Origin: a virus | DNA: 28,234 nt | Direction: 5' to 3' (one strand) | IMG/VR virus record: IMGVR_UViG_3300036835_000224 | Location: 1 to 28,234 of that record | Shown: one piece after another, positions 7,051 through 15,567 of the stretch | Position numbering within the stretch: the first letter of the stretch is position 1 | Layout of the letters: every line of letters starts with the position of its first letter | The notes under the pieces: model-generated | Told to the model about the DNA's origin: nothing | The model's database searches: none | What the model saw: the letters and a program-made list of their open reading frames with translations, nothing else | Program-made: the position numbers and the translations under genes

Positions 7051-10000
7051 GGGCGCCCCTGCGGACGTGGCCGCGGCTCTTCGCCCGCTTCACGATCTGG
7101 TTCTCGAGCGCCCCCACATCCGGTGCGGAGGAGTGGAAATGCTCGATGTGGATCGATGTTCCGCCGGCCATGCCGGCGGTGAACTGGCCGGGCCGGCCGG
7201 CGGGAAGGGTCATGCCGGGGCCGGCCATCGCCAGGCCGAGCTCGAGCCGCCGTTTCTGCGCAAGGGTGAGGCCCTGCCCGAACGTGTTCACGAACGTGGA
7301 TGCGGAGACGCGTTTGAACCGTTGCAGCGTCTTGTCGGAGCGGCCCTTCAGCGCCGAGTCGATCGTGTTGAAGTACTGGTCGATCGCGGCCCTGGCCGCC
7401 GGGCTGCCGCTGAGGATCGCATCAGCGAGCACTTTCCCGATCCCCTTGAACCGCGCCGCCACCTTCCCGGCGTTCAGGCCGGTGCCGACCAGCCCGACAT
7501 CCTTTATCAGCTGTTTCAGGTGCTCGAACCGGGCCCGGAGCGCTTTCACCCCCGGGGTGGGCTCCTGCCCTTCTGCGGTTAGTCCCATCGCACGGAAGGC
7601 CATCGCATCGCGGATCTGCTGCTGAAGCTGGAGGATCTGCAACCTGACCTGCGGCGACGCCGACTTCAGCCCGTTCTTTATCGCTTCGGCGAGGCTGACG
7701 GTGCCCTGGTGGGTGAGCTTCTCGATCCGGTCTTTGTTGCGGGCGAAATAGGCGGCGAGGTTCTGGAGCAGGATCGGTTCGCCCCGGTCGCTGAGAACAG
7801 GGATCGCCCGCTGGAACGCGCCGGCCTGGCGGAGCATCACGGTCAACTGGTCTTGGAGGGCTCGGACATCGTCGGCCGTGCTCGTGGTGAGCTGCGCGAT
7901 CTGGACGGAGGCGGCGGCGTTCGCGAGTGCTTCCTGCCTGGCCTGCTCGAGTACCTGCTGGCGCTCCTGCGCGGCCTGCTGCGCGGCCTGCCGAGCGGCC
8001 TGGGCGGCCTGGCGATGCTGTTGCGCGATCTGGTCGCGATAACCCTTGACGGTGAGCATGGCCGCGACGATGTCGGACTCGGCCGCACCGGTCTTCTTCA
8101 GCACCGCGACCTGCTTTATGGCGGCGGCGAGGTTGTCATTGAGGCTGTCGGTCAGATCGGCCCGTTGCAGCGCAAGGCTGGCCGCGTCAATCTTCGCTTG
8201 CCTGGCGGCGTCGCTGCGCTGCTTGAGCGTGTCCTTGACGGCCTGTTCCGCGTCAAACAGTTGCCGTTGCAGACCGACGTTATTCTTGTCGGCCGCAAGC
8301 TGCTTCTTCAGGATCTCGACAAGCCGCTGCTCGGTGGCGAGATCATCCTCAAAGCTAGGGGTTGCTTGCGCCCGGGCGATAGCGAGCTGTGCCTGGTCGA
8401 TCTGCGCCTGCCGGGCGAGCGCCACCCGCTGAGCCGCATCGTCGGCTGCCTGTGTCGCGTTCGCGATCTGCTGGGCGCTCGTGGAGCGAGCCGTCCGCTG
8501 CACCTCGGCCAGCTTGTCCTCGAGGGTGTGCCTGCGGGTGATGTCCTTAGTGATGTCGATCCGCTGCTGGAGCAGCCCGGCGATCTCCTTCAACCGTGCG
8601 ATCTGACCTTGCAGAGTCGGGATGTCCTGCACCTGGCCGATCGCTCGGTTGATCATGTTGTCGAACCAGGTGTTCCGCTGGCCGACGGTGGCGCCGGCGC
8701 GCGGTGCGGGCGGGATCGGCGGCTCCGCGGTGGTCGAGGCGACGGCGCCGCGGATCGTGTCGGGGATGTCCTTGCCGCCCTGGTCGATCCCGAGCTTGAT
8801 CCCGTCGGTGAGCCAGCCGCCGATCTGTTGGCCGGCGTCGGTGGCCGGTTTCTGGAGGCTGTCGAGCTCCCTGTTCAGCGAGTCCTTCAGCTTCCGGGCG
8901 AGGTCGCCGGCCTTCCCGAGCAGCGGGATGCCGCCGGGGATCTTGGTGAACGGCTCGAGGATCTTGAGGATGATCTGGATCGCCTTCTTCTCGAGGAACT
9001 GGCCGGCGGCGTCGAGGCCGGAGCCGATCCCGCTCATGATCAGCCGGGCGAGCTCGGTGCCGGCGCCGACCACGATTCCGCGGAGCGCCTGCAGCTCGGC
9101 GAGCCACAGCCGGATGATCGCGGGGATCGCCTTCTTGAAGAAGTTGGCCGCGAACACGGTCAGCGCGCCGAGTCCGATCAGGATCCCGTCGATCACCGCC
9201 TTCCCGACCCGGTTCCAGTTGACCGACTTCACGAATCGGGTAACCGCGTTCTCGATGCCGGCGAACTTGCGGCCGATGGTTGTGCCGAGCGTGGCCCAGT
9301 CGACAGCGGCGAACGCAGCCACGAGCGCGTCGAGCGCTGCCGTCGCGATCCGCTGCGTGTTCGCCCACACCCGGTCCCAGTTGATCTGGTTGAACGCGTC
9401 CCGGAGCTGGTTGAACGCGGACACCGCGACGTCGCGGATCCCGTCCCAGACGACGAGCAGCTTCGCGTGGACGGTCCGGGCCCGGGACAGCCTGCCGATG
9501 AACTGGTTCACACCCTCGAGCGCGCGGGCGAAGGCGGGCGCGACGGCGCCGACGAGGGAGCCGCCGAGGTTCCGGAACGACTCCCGGATCCGGTTGATCT
9601 CGCCGGGGATCGACCGGCCCATTTCCCGGGCGGACCCGCCGAACTCCTTGGTCAGCTCGGCGAGGATCACGCGTTGCGCGTCGATGGTGTCACCGACCCG
9701 GGTGAACCCTTTGATCTGCGCAATCTGCGACTTGGTGAACTGGACGCCGATCCGTTGCAGCCGGGTGTAGCCGCGGATCGGGTCGTTCAGCGCCTTGCCG
9801 ACCTGGAGCGCCGCCGACGACATCTGGTCCATGCTCGGCGCCGCCCCCTTGTTCATCCGGGTCGCGAGGTCTGCGACGGCGGTGGTGGCCTGGTTGAAGA
9901 TGTCGTTGCCGGCGCCGACCCGGTTCTGCACCCTGGTGAAGGTGAGCAGCATGTTCTCGCCGGCCTGGACGGCCTCGTCGTCGATCCCCGAGTAGTTCGA

Positions 10001-10300
10001 GATCGACGTGGCGAGCTGGTCGACCTGTTTCGCGGTGACGTTGGCGGCGGCGCCGGTCGACTTGATCGCGGCGGTGGTCTGCGCGGCGACCTCGGCCTGC
10101 TGGGTGAACTCGTCGATCGACGCGCCGATCGCGCCGGTGACGCCGCGGATCCCGGCCTGAACGGCGTCGAATACGACCGCGCTTTTCAGGATCGTGCCGA
10201 TCCCGACCGAGAACCGCTGCACCGAGTTGGACGCGTGCCGAAGGCTCTTGTCGAGTGAGCTGGCGTCCCCGACGATCTCGACGACGAGCTTGCGCGCCAC
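7043..10300 (-). CDS. Tape measure protein
   Basis: 1085 residues from GTG 10300, the longest gene in the genome. It is helical and rich in Ala, Gln and Lys/Arg, with hydrophobic segments around residues 370-400 (DGILIGLGALTVFAANFF and following) that could enter the host membrane on DNA ejection. Three related helical modules start with ARQ at residues 629, 699 and 787. It follows the frameshifted chaperone and precedes the tail-tip gene, the canonical position. At about 1.5 angstrom per residue, the known scaling for tape measures, the tail would be about 160 nm long. No peptidase or lysozyme motif was recognised inside it. Confidence 0.92.
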   Translation of the reverse strand: MARKLVVEIVGDASSLDKSLRHASNSVQRFSVGIGTILKSAVVFDAVQAGIRGVTGAIGASIDEFTQQAEVAAQTTAAIKSTGAAANVTAKQVDQLATSISNYSGIDDEAVQAGENMLLTFTRVQNRVGAGNDIFNQATTAVADLATRMNKGAAPSMDQMSSAALQVGKALNDPIRGYTRLQRIGVQFTKSQIAQIKGFTRVGDTIDAQRVILAELTKEFGGSAREMGRSIPGEINRIRESFRNLGGSLVGAVAPAFARALEGVNQFIGRLSRARTVHAKLLVVWDGIRDVAVSAFNQLRDAFNQINWDRVWANTQRIATAALDALVAAFAAVDWATLGTTIGRKFAGIENAVTRFVKSVNWNRVGKAVIDGILIGLGALTVFAANFFKKAIPAIIRLWLAELQALRGIVVGAGTELARLIMSGIGSGLDAAGQFLEKKAIQIILKILEPFTKIPGGIPLLGKAGDLARKLKDSLNRELDSLQKPATDAGQQIGGWLTDGIKLGIDQGGKDIPDTIRGAVASTTAEPPIPPAPRAGATVGQRNTWFDNMINRAIGQVQDIPTLQGQIARLKEIAGLLQQRIDITKDITRRHTLEDKLAEVQRTARSTSAQQIANATQAADDAAQRVALARQAQIDQAQLAIARAQATPSFEDDLATEQRLVEILKKQLAADKNNVGLQRQLFDAEQAVKDTLKQRSDAARQAKIDAASLALQRADLTDSLNDNLAAAIKQVAVLKKTGAAESDIVAAMLTVKGYRDQIAQQHRQAAQAARQAAQQAAQERQQVLEQARQEALANAAASVQIAQLTTSTADDVRALQDQLTVMLRQAGAFQRAIPVLSDRGEPILLQNLAAYFARNKDRIEKLTHQGTVSLAEAIKNGLKSASPQVRLQILQLQQQIRDAMAFRAMGLTAEGQEPTPGVKALRARFEHLKQLIKDVGLVGTGLNAGKVAARFKGIGKVLADAILSGSPAARAAIDQYFNTIDSALKGRSDKTLQRFKRVSASTFVNTFGQGLTLAQKRRLELGLAMAGPGMTLPAGRPGQFTAGMAGGTSIHIEHFHSSAPDVGALENQIVKRAKSRGHVRRGARE

Positions 10301-10306
10301 GTCAGG

Positions 10307-10869
10307 TCACCGTTCCTTGACGGAGTCGTGCATGGCGATGTAGGTGCCGAGCGACCAGTAGCCCTGCTCGAGCTGGAGAAGGGTGACGCCGGGGAAGTAG
10401 TGCGCGAGCCACGGCTGGTACATCAGCCCTGGCCGGCGGAGGATGTCCTCGAACTCGTGATGGCCGTGAGGGTCGATGATGACGAGGAACCGTCTGACGT
10501 CGCGGGCGAGGTTTCGGGCGGGGGCGCCTCGGCCGCGGTAGCCGGGGGGCGCTCGTCTTCGGCCTCCTCGCCGCCGACGAACTCGATGTCCGACAGGTTC
10601 GTGTTCATCACCAGCCGGGCGATCCGCTCGACCGTCCAGTCGGGGTGGCCCGCCCGCACGGAGGTGGCGATCATCGCGAGCAGGACCGGGCCGCGGCCCC
10701 GGTCGAAGCCGTCCTCGATCACGGCGAAGAACTCTGCGACCGGCAGCTGCGTGAACCGGTCGATCAGCATCAGGTCCTTTCCCTGGTCTGACAGCGCCCA
10801 CCGGTAGAAGGTGCCGTCGAGCTCGAACCCGTCTTCGCTGCGGCGGCCGGATGTGTCGTCGTCAGCCAT
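10307..10869 (-). CDS. Tail assembly chaperone, -1 frameshift product (gpGT type)
   Basis: The frame of the short chaperone continues in the -1 frame from about 10543 to a stop at 10307-10309, giving about 187 residues. The extension reads RRFLVIIDPHGHHEFEDIL and LMYQPWLAHYFPG, which is not shared with the short form. It has no start of its own in a coupled position and ends 6 bases before the tape measure start. This is the lambda G/GT arrangement, in which a minority of ribosomes slip to make the long chaperone that contacts the tape measure. The slip site is inferred at 10543-10549. Confidence 0.75.
10423..10869 (-). CDS. Tail assembly chaperone, short form (gpG type)
   Basis: 148 residues from ATG 10869, set by AGGAG six bases upstream in TAGGAGCACAAATG, which overlaps the preceding stop. 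The N-terminus carries DGTFYRWALSDQGKDLMLIDRF, then helices with VIEDGFDRGRGPVLLAMIA and TVERIARLVMNTNL, then an acidic and Pro/Ser-rich end. Position between the tail tube region and the tape measure, and the overlapping second frame, identify it as the chaperone that coats the tape measure during tail assembly. Confidence 0.8.
   Translation of the reverse strand: MADDDTSGRRSEDGFELDGTFYRWALSDQGKDLMLIDRFTQLPVAEFFAVIEDGFDRGRGPVLLAMIATSVRAGHPDWTVERIARLVMNTNLSDIEFVGGEEAEDERPPATAAEAPPPETSPATSDGSSSSSTLTAITSSRTSSAGQG
10543..10549 (-). promoter_or_regulatory. Candidate -1 ribosomal frameshift site CCCCCCG
   Basis: On the minus strand the zero frame reads CGC CCC CCG here, so the heptamer is C-CCC-CCG and both tRNAs can re-pair after a one-base backward slip (CCC, CCC). 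Continuing from 10543 in the -1 frame gives the extension open to 10307. It is the only X-XXY-YYZ heptamer I found in the overlap of the two frames. Confidence 0.6.
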
Positions 10870-10877
10870 TTGTGCTC

Positions 10878-11279
10878 CTAGTGGTTGAAGTCGTCGGCCA
10901 TCTTGTCGAGCAGCCGGTCGAACGCCTCGACGATCTCGTGCTCGTGCCGGTCGAGGGCGGGCTCCATCGCCCGGTCGAGCAGCAGCTGTGCGAGGTTGGG
11001 GCGGCGGCGCGGGTCGGCCCCGCGTGTCTTGACGCCCCGCTGTCTGGGCGCGACATACACGACCTTGCGGGTGATCCCGGTCCGCATCCTCGCCCACAGG
11101 GGTGAGAACGTCATCCGGCGGATCTTCGATCCGGCCAGCTCTTCAGCGTCTCTGCGGACGGGCTCCGCGACCTCCCGGAGGCCTCTGCGGAACCCGAGCC
11201 GAACCTCACGGTCGGCTTTCGCGAGCGCTCTCTGCACGTTCTGGTAGTTCCGGACGCGGATCCCGGTCGCGCCCGGCAT
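10878..11279 (-). CDS. HK97 gp10-like tail completion / head-tail joining protein
   Basis: 133 residues, very basic. The pattern of an N-terminal helix (VRNYQNVQRALAKADREVR), an RDAEELA segment and a GITRKVVYVAPRQRG beta region resembles the HK97 gp10-like family that links head and tail. The ATG at 11279 overlaps the tail tube stop as TGATG. In HK97 this protein precedes the tube; here it follows it. Its own stop codon is part of the ribosome site of the chaperone gene. Confidence 0.6.
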   Translation of the reverse strand: MPGATGIRVRNYQNVQRALAKADREVRLGFRRGLREVAEPVRRDAEELAGSKIRRMTFSPLWARMRTGITRKVVYVAPRQRGVKTRGADPRRRPNLAQLLLDRAMEPALDRHEHEIVEAFDRLLDKMADDFNH

Positions 11280-11710
11280 CAGGGTGCGGCGGTGCCCCAG
11301 GCGAACCGGCTGCCGGGCGCCGGCTTGAACGTCGCGGTCGTCTCCGCCCGGGCGGCCAGCGCGCCGGAGAGGCCGTTGTAGTTGAACAGGACGGCGGTGC
11401 CGCCGAAGATCGGGTTGGTGGCGGACGTGCCGGCGGTCATGTCCGGCTGCACGTACAGCGGGAACGCTGACCCGCTCGTGTACAGCGGCTCCAGGGTGGC
11501 GTGGACGCTGTTGGCGGCGAAGTCGTTCTCGAACTGCACCTCGATCGTCTGGTCGGCGGTGCCAGGCAGGAATTCACGGGTGCCGGTGCCGCTGAACCCG
11601 GAAACGTCTACCTGTTCCTTTTCGCTGGGTGTGTCGATGTTGAACGCGTGGTCGGAGAGGTCCTTGGTGTTCACGACCACCTTCACCGAGTTGAGGAGGA
11701 ACTTGCCCAT
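11279..11710 (-). CDS. Major tail (tube) protein
   Basis: 143 residues. The strong site AAAGGAG lies 10 bases before ATG 11710 and only 1 base before the ATG at 11719, so 11710 is chosen. The protein begins MGKFLLNSVKVVVNTKDLSDH, followed by beta-rich sequence with TSEKEQVDVSG-type tube motifs (PSEKEQVDVSGFSGTG), TIEVQFENDF and a Gly/Thr-rich end. Size, beta content and position before the chaperones fit the tail tube monomer. Its ribosome site is inside the last codons of the upstream glycosyltransferase, so the two are tightly linked. Confidence 0.75.
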   Translation of the reverse strand: MGKFLLNSVKVVVNTKDLSDHAFNIDTPSEKEQVDVSGFSGTGTREFLPGTADQTIEVQFENDFAANSVHATLEPLYTSGSAFPLYVQPDMTAGTSATNPIFGGTAVLFNYNGLSGALAARAETTATFKPAPGSRFAWGTAAP

Positions 11711-11715
11711 TGTTC

Positions 11716-12378
11716 TCATGCTCCTTTCATGGGTGCGAGAGCGGCCAGCTCCCGCATCGTTTCGACGCGCCACTCGACGGGGCTGCCCGGCCCGACATGG
11801 ACGAACCTGGGGGAAATCGCGGGCTCGTCCGTATCGTCGGGCGGGTACTGCAGATGGAGGGCGTTCCATTCCTCGCCGAGCCAGTGCGTGTTCAGATACA
11901 GCTCGGTGGGCTGGATCAGCCGGCACGGCGGCGGGTCCGCCCGGTAGCCGAGCAGCTGCAGGAACGCGGCCTGCTCCCACCAGCGGTGATGCAGGTACCT
12001 GGTCAGCGTCCAGGCTTTTTCGATCCACGGTCGCATCGGCCGGCGGACGTACCAGACGCCGACGGACGGGACTTCGCCCTCGCGGGTGTGGTGGCGGGTG
12101 ATCGCCTGCCACGCCCCGTCGTCGACCTCGTCGGCGAGATCCCGGGTGTCGTCGAGGATCAGAACGTCCGCGTCGACCCACAGGACTTCCTGGTGGGTGT
12201 CGAGCGCGTGGAGGACGCATGTGATCTTGTGCCACGACGCCGGCCGTAGGATCATCCTCGGCGGGGCGGTGACGAGGTCGTAGCCGTGCCAGTCCGCGTA
12301 CCGCTCCATCGCCGGCAACGCGTGCTCGAGCAGCGGCGTGTGCGACCCGACCGCGAACGTGACCAGCGCGCGCCTCAC
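11716..12378 (-). CDS. Glycosyltransferase, GT34-like (DxD type)
   Basis: 220 residues from GTG 12378, overlapping the upstream stop (GTGA). Motifs: an early strand RRALVTFAVG, the metal and nucleotide-sugar motif WVDADVLILDD with Asp69 and Asp71, and RWWEQAAFLQLL, the WEQ motif found in GT34 galactosyltransferase-like enzymes. It should transfer a sugar from a nucleotide sugar; acceptor and sugar are unknown. It stands between a GT4 enzyme and the tail tube gene in the virion operon, which suggests that capsid or tail proteins, or the host surface, are glycosylated late in infection. Confidence 0.8.
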   Translation of the reverse strand: MRRALVTFAVGSHTPLLEHALPAMERYADWHGYDLVTAPPRMILRPASWHKITCVLHALDTHQEVLWVDADVLILDDTRDLADEVDDGAWQAITRHHTREGEVPSVGVWYVRRPMRPWIEKAWTLTRYLHHRWWEQAAFLQLLGYRADPPPCRLIQPTELYLNTHWLGEEWNALHLQYPPDDTDEPAISPRFVHVGPGSPVEWRVETMRELAALAPMKGA

Positions 12379-13535
12379 GCGGCCAGCTCCTGCGGCTCGG
12401 CAAGCTTCTGGAGGGCGGGTTTCCAGTACCTGTCGGTGACCTGGTCGGCGTCGTAGGCGCGCGCGAACTCCGCCGCCGCCGCTCTGAGCTCCATGTCCTC
12501 GCGCGCCGCGTACGCGGCCTCCAGGGCGGCGACGATCCCGTCCACGGACGGGACGATGAAGAAGCTCTCCTGCAATGCGTCCCACCACGGGTCGCCTTGC
12601 ACGAGCCACCCGATCTCGGCGAGCTCGGTCATCGACGAGTGGTCGGACGCGATCACCGGCACCCCGCTCGCCTGCGCCTCCAGCAGAGGGATCCCGAACC
12701 CCTCGCCCATGCTCGGCATCAGCAGCACGTCGAACGCCTGGTACATGCACGCGACCGCCTGGCTGGGGATGCCGAGCTGCCAGGCTTCCTGATGCGGGAA
12801 CCGGAGCCGGCCGGCCGGGCACCGGACGGCTTCGGCGAGGACGTCGAGGTTGATGCCGCCGCCGGTCGGCGGCTTCGCCATCGTGTGCACGTACATCCAC
12901 ACGTCCTGGTATTTGCGGGCGAGCCGGGAGAACGCGAGGAACGCCTGCGGGAACGCCTTCCGCGGCAGGGACGGGTTGCCGGTGTTCGCGGCCACCATCC
13001 CGATCAGGAACACGTCACGGGGGATCTCGAGCTCGTCCCGCACCAGCTCGCGGATCTCCGGCTGCGGCCGGAACTTGCCGGTGTCGATCCCGTGCGGCAC
13101 ATAGACCGGGTCGAGGCCGGCTTCGGCCATCAGCTGCTCCCCGAACCGCGACATCGCGACCGGCTGCACCCGGTCGTGCTGGAGGACGGCGAGCACCGCG
13201 GGCGGGATCGGGTAGTGGTCGACAGGTGTCCACACCGCTGCCCGGAGGCCTTCCGGCCACACGTCGGGTTTCAGCACCCACGCGTCACACAAGGCGATCG
13301 CCTGGTCGGCGCGGTGCTGGTCCGCGAACACACCCAGGTTGATGTTCCCCCACTGCCCGTCGGAGGGGTAGCAGACCGTGCTGTTCCAGTTCGTCTCCCG
13401 CCCCTGCAGCCCGTAGTTGCACAGCACCGCGACCTGGTGGCCGAGCGCGCGGAGGCGGGGCACGTACAGGGCGGTCTGCTCGCCGTACCCGGACGGCGCC
13501 CACGGGGCGTTCGATAGCCACAGGATCCGGCTCAC
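12375..13535 (-). CDS. Glycosyltransferase, GT4 family
   Basis: 386 residues with the two Rossmann halves of a GT-B enzyme. The N-terminus has RILWLSNAPWAPSGYGEQ and an Arg-Ala-Leu-Gly-His stretch; the middle has PHGIDTGKF; the C-terminal half has PRKAFP (Arg192, Lys193) and EGFGIPLLE at 278-286, the E-x7-E motif that binds the nucleotide-sugar donor, followed by ASGVPVIAS. The GTG at 13535 overlaps the neck-protein stop. It is a retaining-type enzyme by family. With the GT34-like gene it forms a coupled two-gene insert inside the head-tail joining block. Confidence 0.9.
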   Translation of the reverse strand: MSRILWLSNAPWAPSGYGEQTALYVPRLRALGHQVAVLCNYGLQGRETNWNSTVCYPSDGQWGNINLGVFADQHRADQAIALCDAWVLKPDVWPEGLRAAVWTPVDHYPIPPAVLAVLQHDRVQPVAMSRFGEQLMAEAGLDPVYVPHGIDTGKFRPQPEIRELVRDELEIPRDVFLIGMVAANTGNPSLPRKAFPQAFLAFSRLARKYQDVWMYVHTMAKPPTGGGINLDVLAEAVRCPAGRLRFPHQEAWQLGIPSQAVACMYQAFDVLLMPSMGEGFGIPLLEAQASGVPVIASDHSSMTELAEIGWLVQGDPWWDALQESFFIVPSVDGIVAALEAAYAAREDMELRAAAAEFARAYDADQVTDRYWKPALQKLAEPQELAA

Positions 13536-13975
13536 AGCACCATCCGGATCCGCCACTCCGCGCCGAACAGCGTGATGCCGGTCTCCGAGTACAGGGTCTG
13601 CCCGGACGGGCTCAGCGGCTCGATCTGGACGTCGTCGACCGTCCCCTGCAGGGTGCGGTCGGACTCGATCACCGCCCGCAGCGACGAGTCCATCCGCGGG
13701 TCGATCAGCCCGAGCAGCAGCTGCTGCGCCGCGGTGTTGTCCACGGTGCCGACCCGGGCCCGGACGACCCACAGCGCCTCCCAGCTGCGGCCGCCCTGCC
13801 CGGTCCGCTCGAGACACGGCGTGTCCGGGTACATGTCGATCGTGGGCGGGGTCGGGTTCGCGACCCGGATCGGCTCCACCTGGATCCCGTCCATCCCCGC
13901 CGGCAGCACGGTCAGGCCGGCGCGGAGCTGGTCGGCGAGCGCCTCCGTGATCTCCACCAAAGAGGCCTCCGCCAC
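13532..13975 (-). CDS. Neck / tail terminator-like protein
   Basis: 147 residues from GTG 13975. It has an N-terminal helix (ITEALADQLRAGL), a central YPDTPCLERTGQGGRSWEALWVVRARVG and an IRVANPTPPTIDMYPD segment that recall small tail-terminator or head-closure proteins of siphoviruses. It follows the connector after 1 base and precedes the glycosyltransferases. The position between connector and tail tube supports a role at the head-tail joint, but which ring it forms is not certain. Confidence 0.6.
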   Translation of the reverse strand: MAEASLVEITEALADQLRAGLTVLPAGMDGIQVEPIRVANPTPPTIDMYPDTPCLERTGQGGRSWEALWVVRARVGTVDNTAAQQLLLGLIDPRMDSSLRAVIESDRTLQGTVDDVQIEPLSPSGQTLYSETGITLFGAEWRIRMVL

Positions 13976-13976
13976 C

Positions 13977-14300
13977 CTACGACAGGCCCCAGCTCGTCTT
14001 GTACGGGGCCAGCTTGTTCGCGTACCAGTCCCACGTGTCCCGCGGGGTCAGGATCGGCAGCGCCTCCCCGAGCCCGATCACGCCGGTCGGGATCTCCTCC
14101 CGCGACCACAGCTCCGCGGCCCGTTCCAGGTTCACCTCGACGACCAGGGCGGGGGCGGGCGTGCCGAACGCGGTCCCGCACTCGCTGTCGATCTCGAACG
14201 CGGCCGCGTCCAGCACCCGCTGCCCGGCGTCCTGCTGCGGCGGCGTCGGCGCCCGGACCTTCAGAACCCGGAACAGCTCCGTCACGTCCGCGTACGCCAC
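13977..14300 (-). CDS. Head-tail connector protein (gp6-like)
   Basis: 107 residues from GTG 14300, 4 bases after the capsid gene stop. It starts MAYADVTELFRVLKVRAPT, continues with a helix (AGQRVLDAAAFEIDSECG) and a conserved-looking VNLERAAELWSREEIPTGVI stretch, and ends YANKLAPYKTSWGL. This helical pattern and the place directly after the major capsid gene fit the connector that binds under the portal. Confidence 0.75.
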   Translation of the reverse strand: MAYADVTELFRVLKVRAPTPPQQDAGQRVLDAAAFEIDSECGTAFGTPAPALVVEVNLERAAELWSREEIPTGVIGLGEALPILTPRDTWDWYANKLAPYKTSWGLS

Positions 14301-14304
14301 CGGC

Positions 14305-15567
14305 TTAGCTCAGGTGGATGAACCGGGTCGGGTCGAACACCTTGCTCTTGAACGCGCCGATCACGCCGACCTCCATCCCGCCGATCGCGGGCTCGACCGC
14401 GCGCATCTCGACCGGCGCGCCCGGCGTCTCGCCGACGAGGAACGCGGAGCTGTCGCCGACGATCGCGGTGTTCGCGTTCGTGAACCCGTAGCTGCCGACG
14501 ACGCGGAGCCCGCTCCAGGTGCCGGTCATCGCGGACACGTCCAGCGACCCGACGGCGCTGACCTGGAGGGTGGCGTTGGTGCCGACACCGGCCAGGGAGA
14601 AGAACCGCTGCGCGGACAGATACAGAGTGTTCGTGTTCTGCCGGCCGCCGGTGTTCGCGTAGATCGTCGAGATCCCCTTCAGGACCGCGGCCCGCCACGC
14701 GTTGAAGTCCTCGGTGCCGGTCGTGCCGAGCGCCGGGCTGATGGTGCCGCCGGCGGCGGTTCCGAGCTCCGAGCAGGCCGCCGTTTCGGTCTGCCGGGCG
14801 TACGCCTCCGCGGCCAGGTCGAACCACAGCTGCAGCGCGTCCGGCGTCGACCAGTTGATCACCTGCCAGGACAGGTTGCCGCCGCCGAGGTAGGTGTCGG
14901 CCGTAATCGTGTCGAGCTCGACCTGCATGTCCTTCGTGCCGGCCTCCGTCTTCTCCGCCGCCTGCAGCAGCACCTCCGGGCGCTGCACGATCTTCGGGTA
15001 CGTCAGCTTGCCGGTGGTGAGCGGCACGCTCCGGCCGGTCGCGACGACGGGCCTCGAGCCGTTGATGATGTCCATGATCTGCGCCAGGTGCGTCGGCGGC
15101 AGCAGCCCCTGCACGTCGGCGGTGAGGGTGTGCGCGACCGCGCGAGAGAGCCGGTCTGTCGCGGCCTCCTTCAACGTGGCGATCCCGCCGGCGCTGTTCG
15201 ACGCAGCGGCGGCGATCTGCGGGAACCGGACGATCAGCTCGTCCCGGGCGTAGGCGGCGAACGTGCGGTAGATGACAGGGCCGCCGTCGATCTCGACCGG
15301 CACCATCTGCTGCTGGTTCGATCGGAGCAGCTTCGACACGTCGCGTGAGCCTTCGGCGCGTTCCAGGTCGGCGGCGAGCAGGTTGATCTCCTCCTCCAGC
15401 TGTGCCACCTGCTCCCGGTACTTCGCCAGATGCTGCTGCTCGAGCTCGTCCAGGTCGCGTTTTTCGTCCTCGGCCAGTTTGAGGGTGTCCTCGATTTTCT
15501 CGTAGGTGCGCTCGCGCTCGTCGCCGAGACGGTCGAGACGCATCCGGGTGGTGCTCAAAGACGACAT
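14305..15567 (-). CDS. Major capsid protein, HK97 fold
   Basis: 420 residues. Residues 1-75 form a charged coiled coil (ERTYEKIEDTLKLAEDEKRDL and on), the delta or scaffold domain that the protease removes in HK97-type heads. The rest has capsid-like features: LIVRFPQIAAAASNSAGG, a DTYLGGGNLSWQVINWS segment, and a C-terminal AIGGMEVGVIGAFKSKVFDP. The ATG at 15567 follows the strong site GGAGGTGA. About 220 bases separate it from the upstream microprotein, the longest gap in the structural block, so it may have its own promoter or an mRNA processing site. Confidence 0.9.
   Translation of the reverse strand: MSSLSTTRMRLDRLGDERERTYEKIEDTLKLAEDEKRDLDELEQQHLAKYREQVAQLEEEINLLAADLERAEGSRDVSKLLRSNQQQMVPVEIDGGPVIYRTFAAYARDELIVRFPQIAAAASNSAGGIATLKEAATDRLSRAVAHTLTADVQGLLPPTHLAQIMDIINGSRPVVATGRSVPLTTGKLTYPKIVQRPEVLLQAAEKTEAGTKDMQVELDTITADTYLGGGNLSWQVINWSTPDALQLWFDLAAEAYARQTETAACSELGTAAGGTISPALGTTGTEDFNAWRAAVLKGISTIYANTGGRQNTNTLYLSAQRFFSLAGVGTNATLQVSAVGSLDVSAMTGTWSGLRVVGSYGFTNANTAIVGDSSAFLVGETPGAPVEMRAVEPAIGGMEVGVIGAFKSKVFDPTRFIHLS

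Noticed and set aside
7709-10258. A long plus-strand open frame antisense to the tape measure (849 codons), and similar ones at 4168-5715 and 5887-7182
   Set aside because: They mirror real minus-strand genes; in high-GC DNA the antisense frame of a coding sequence stays open. Their products are Arg/Gly/Asp-rich with no motif, and they lack ribosome sites.
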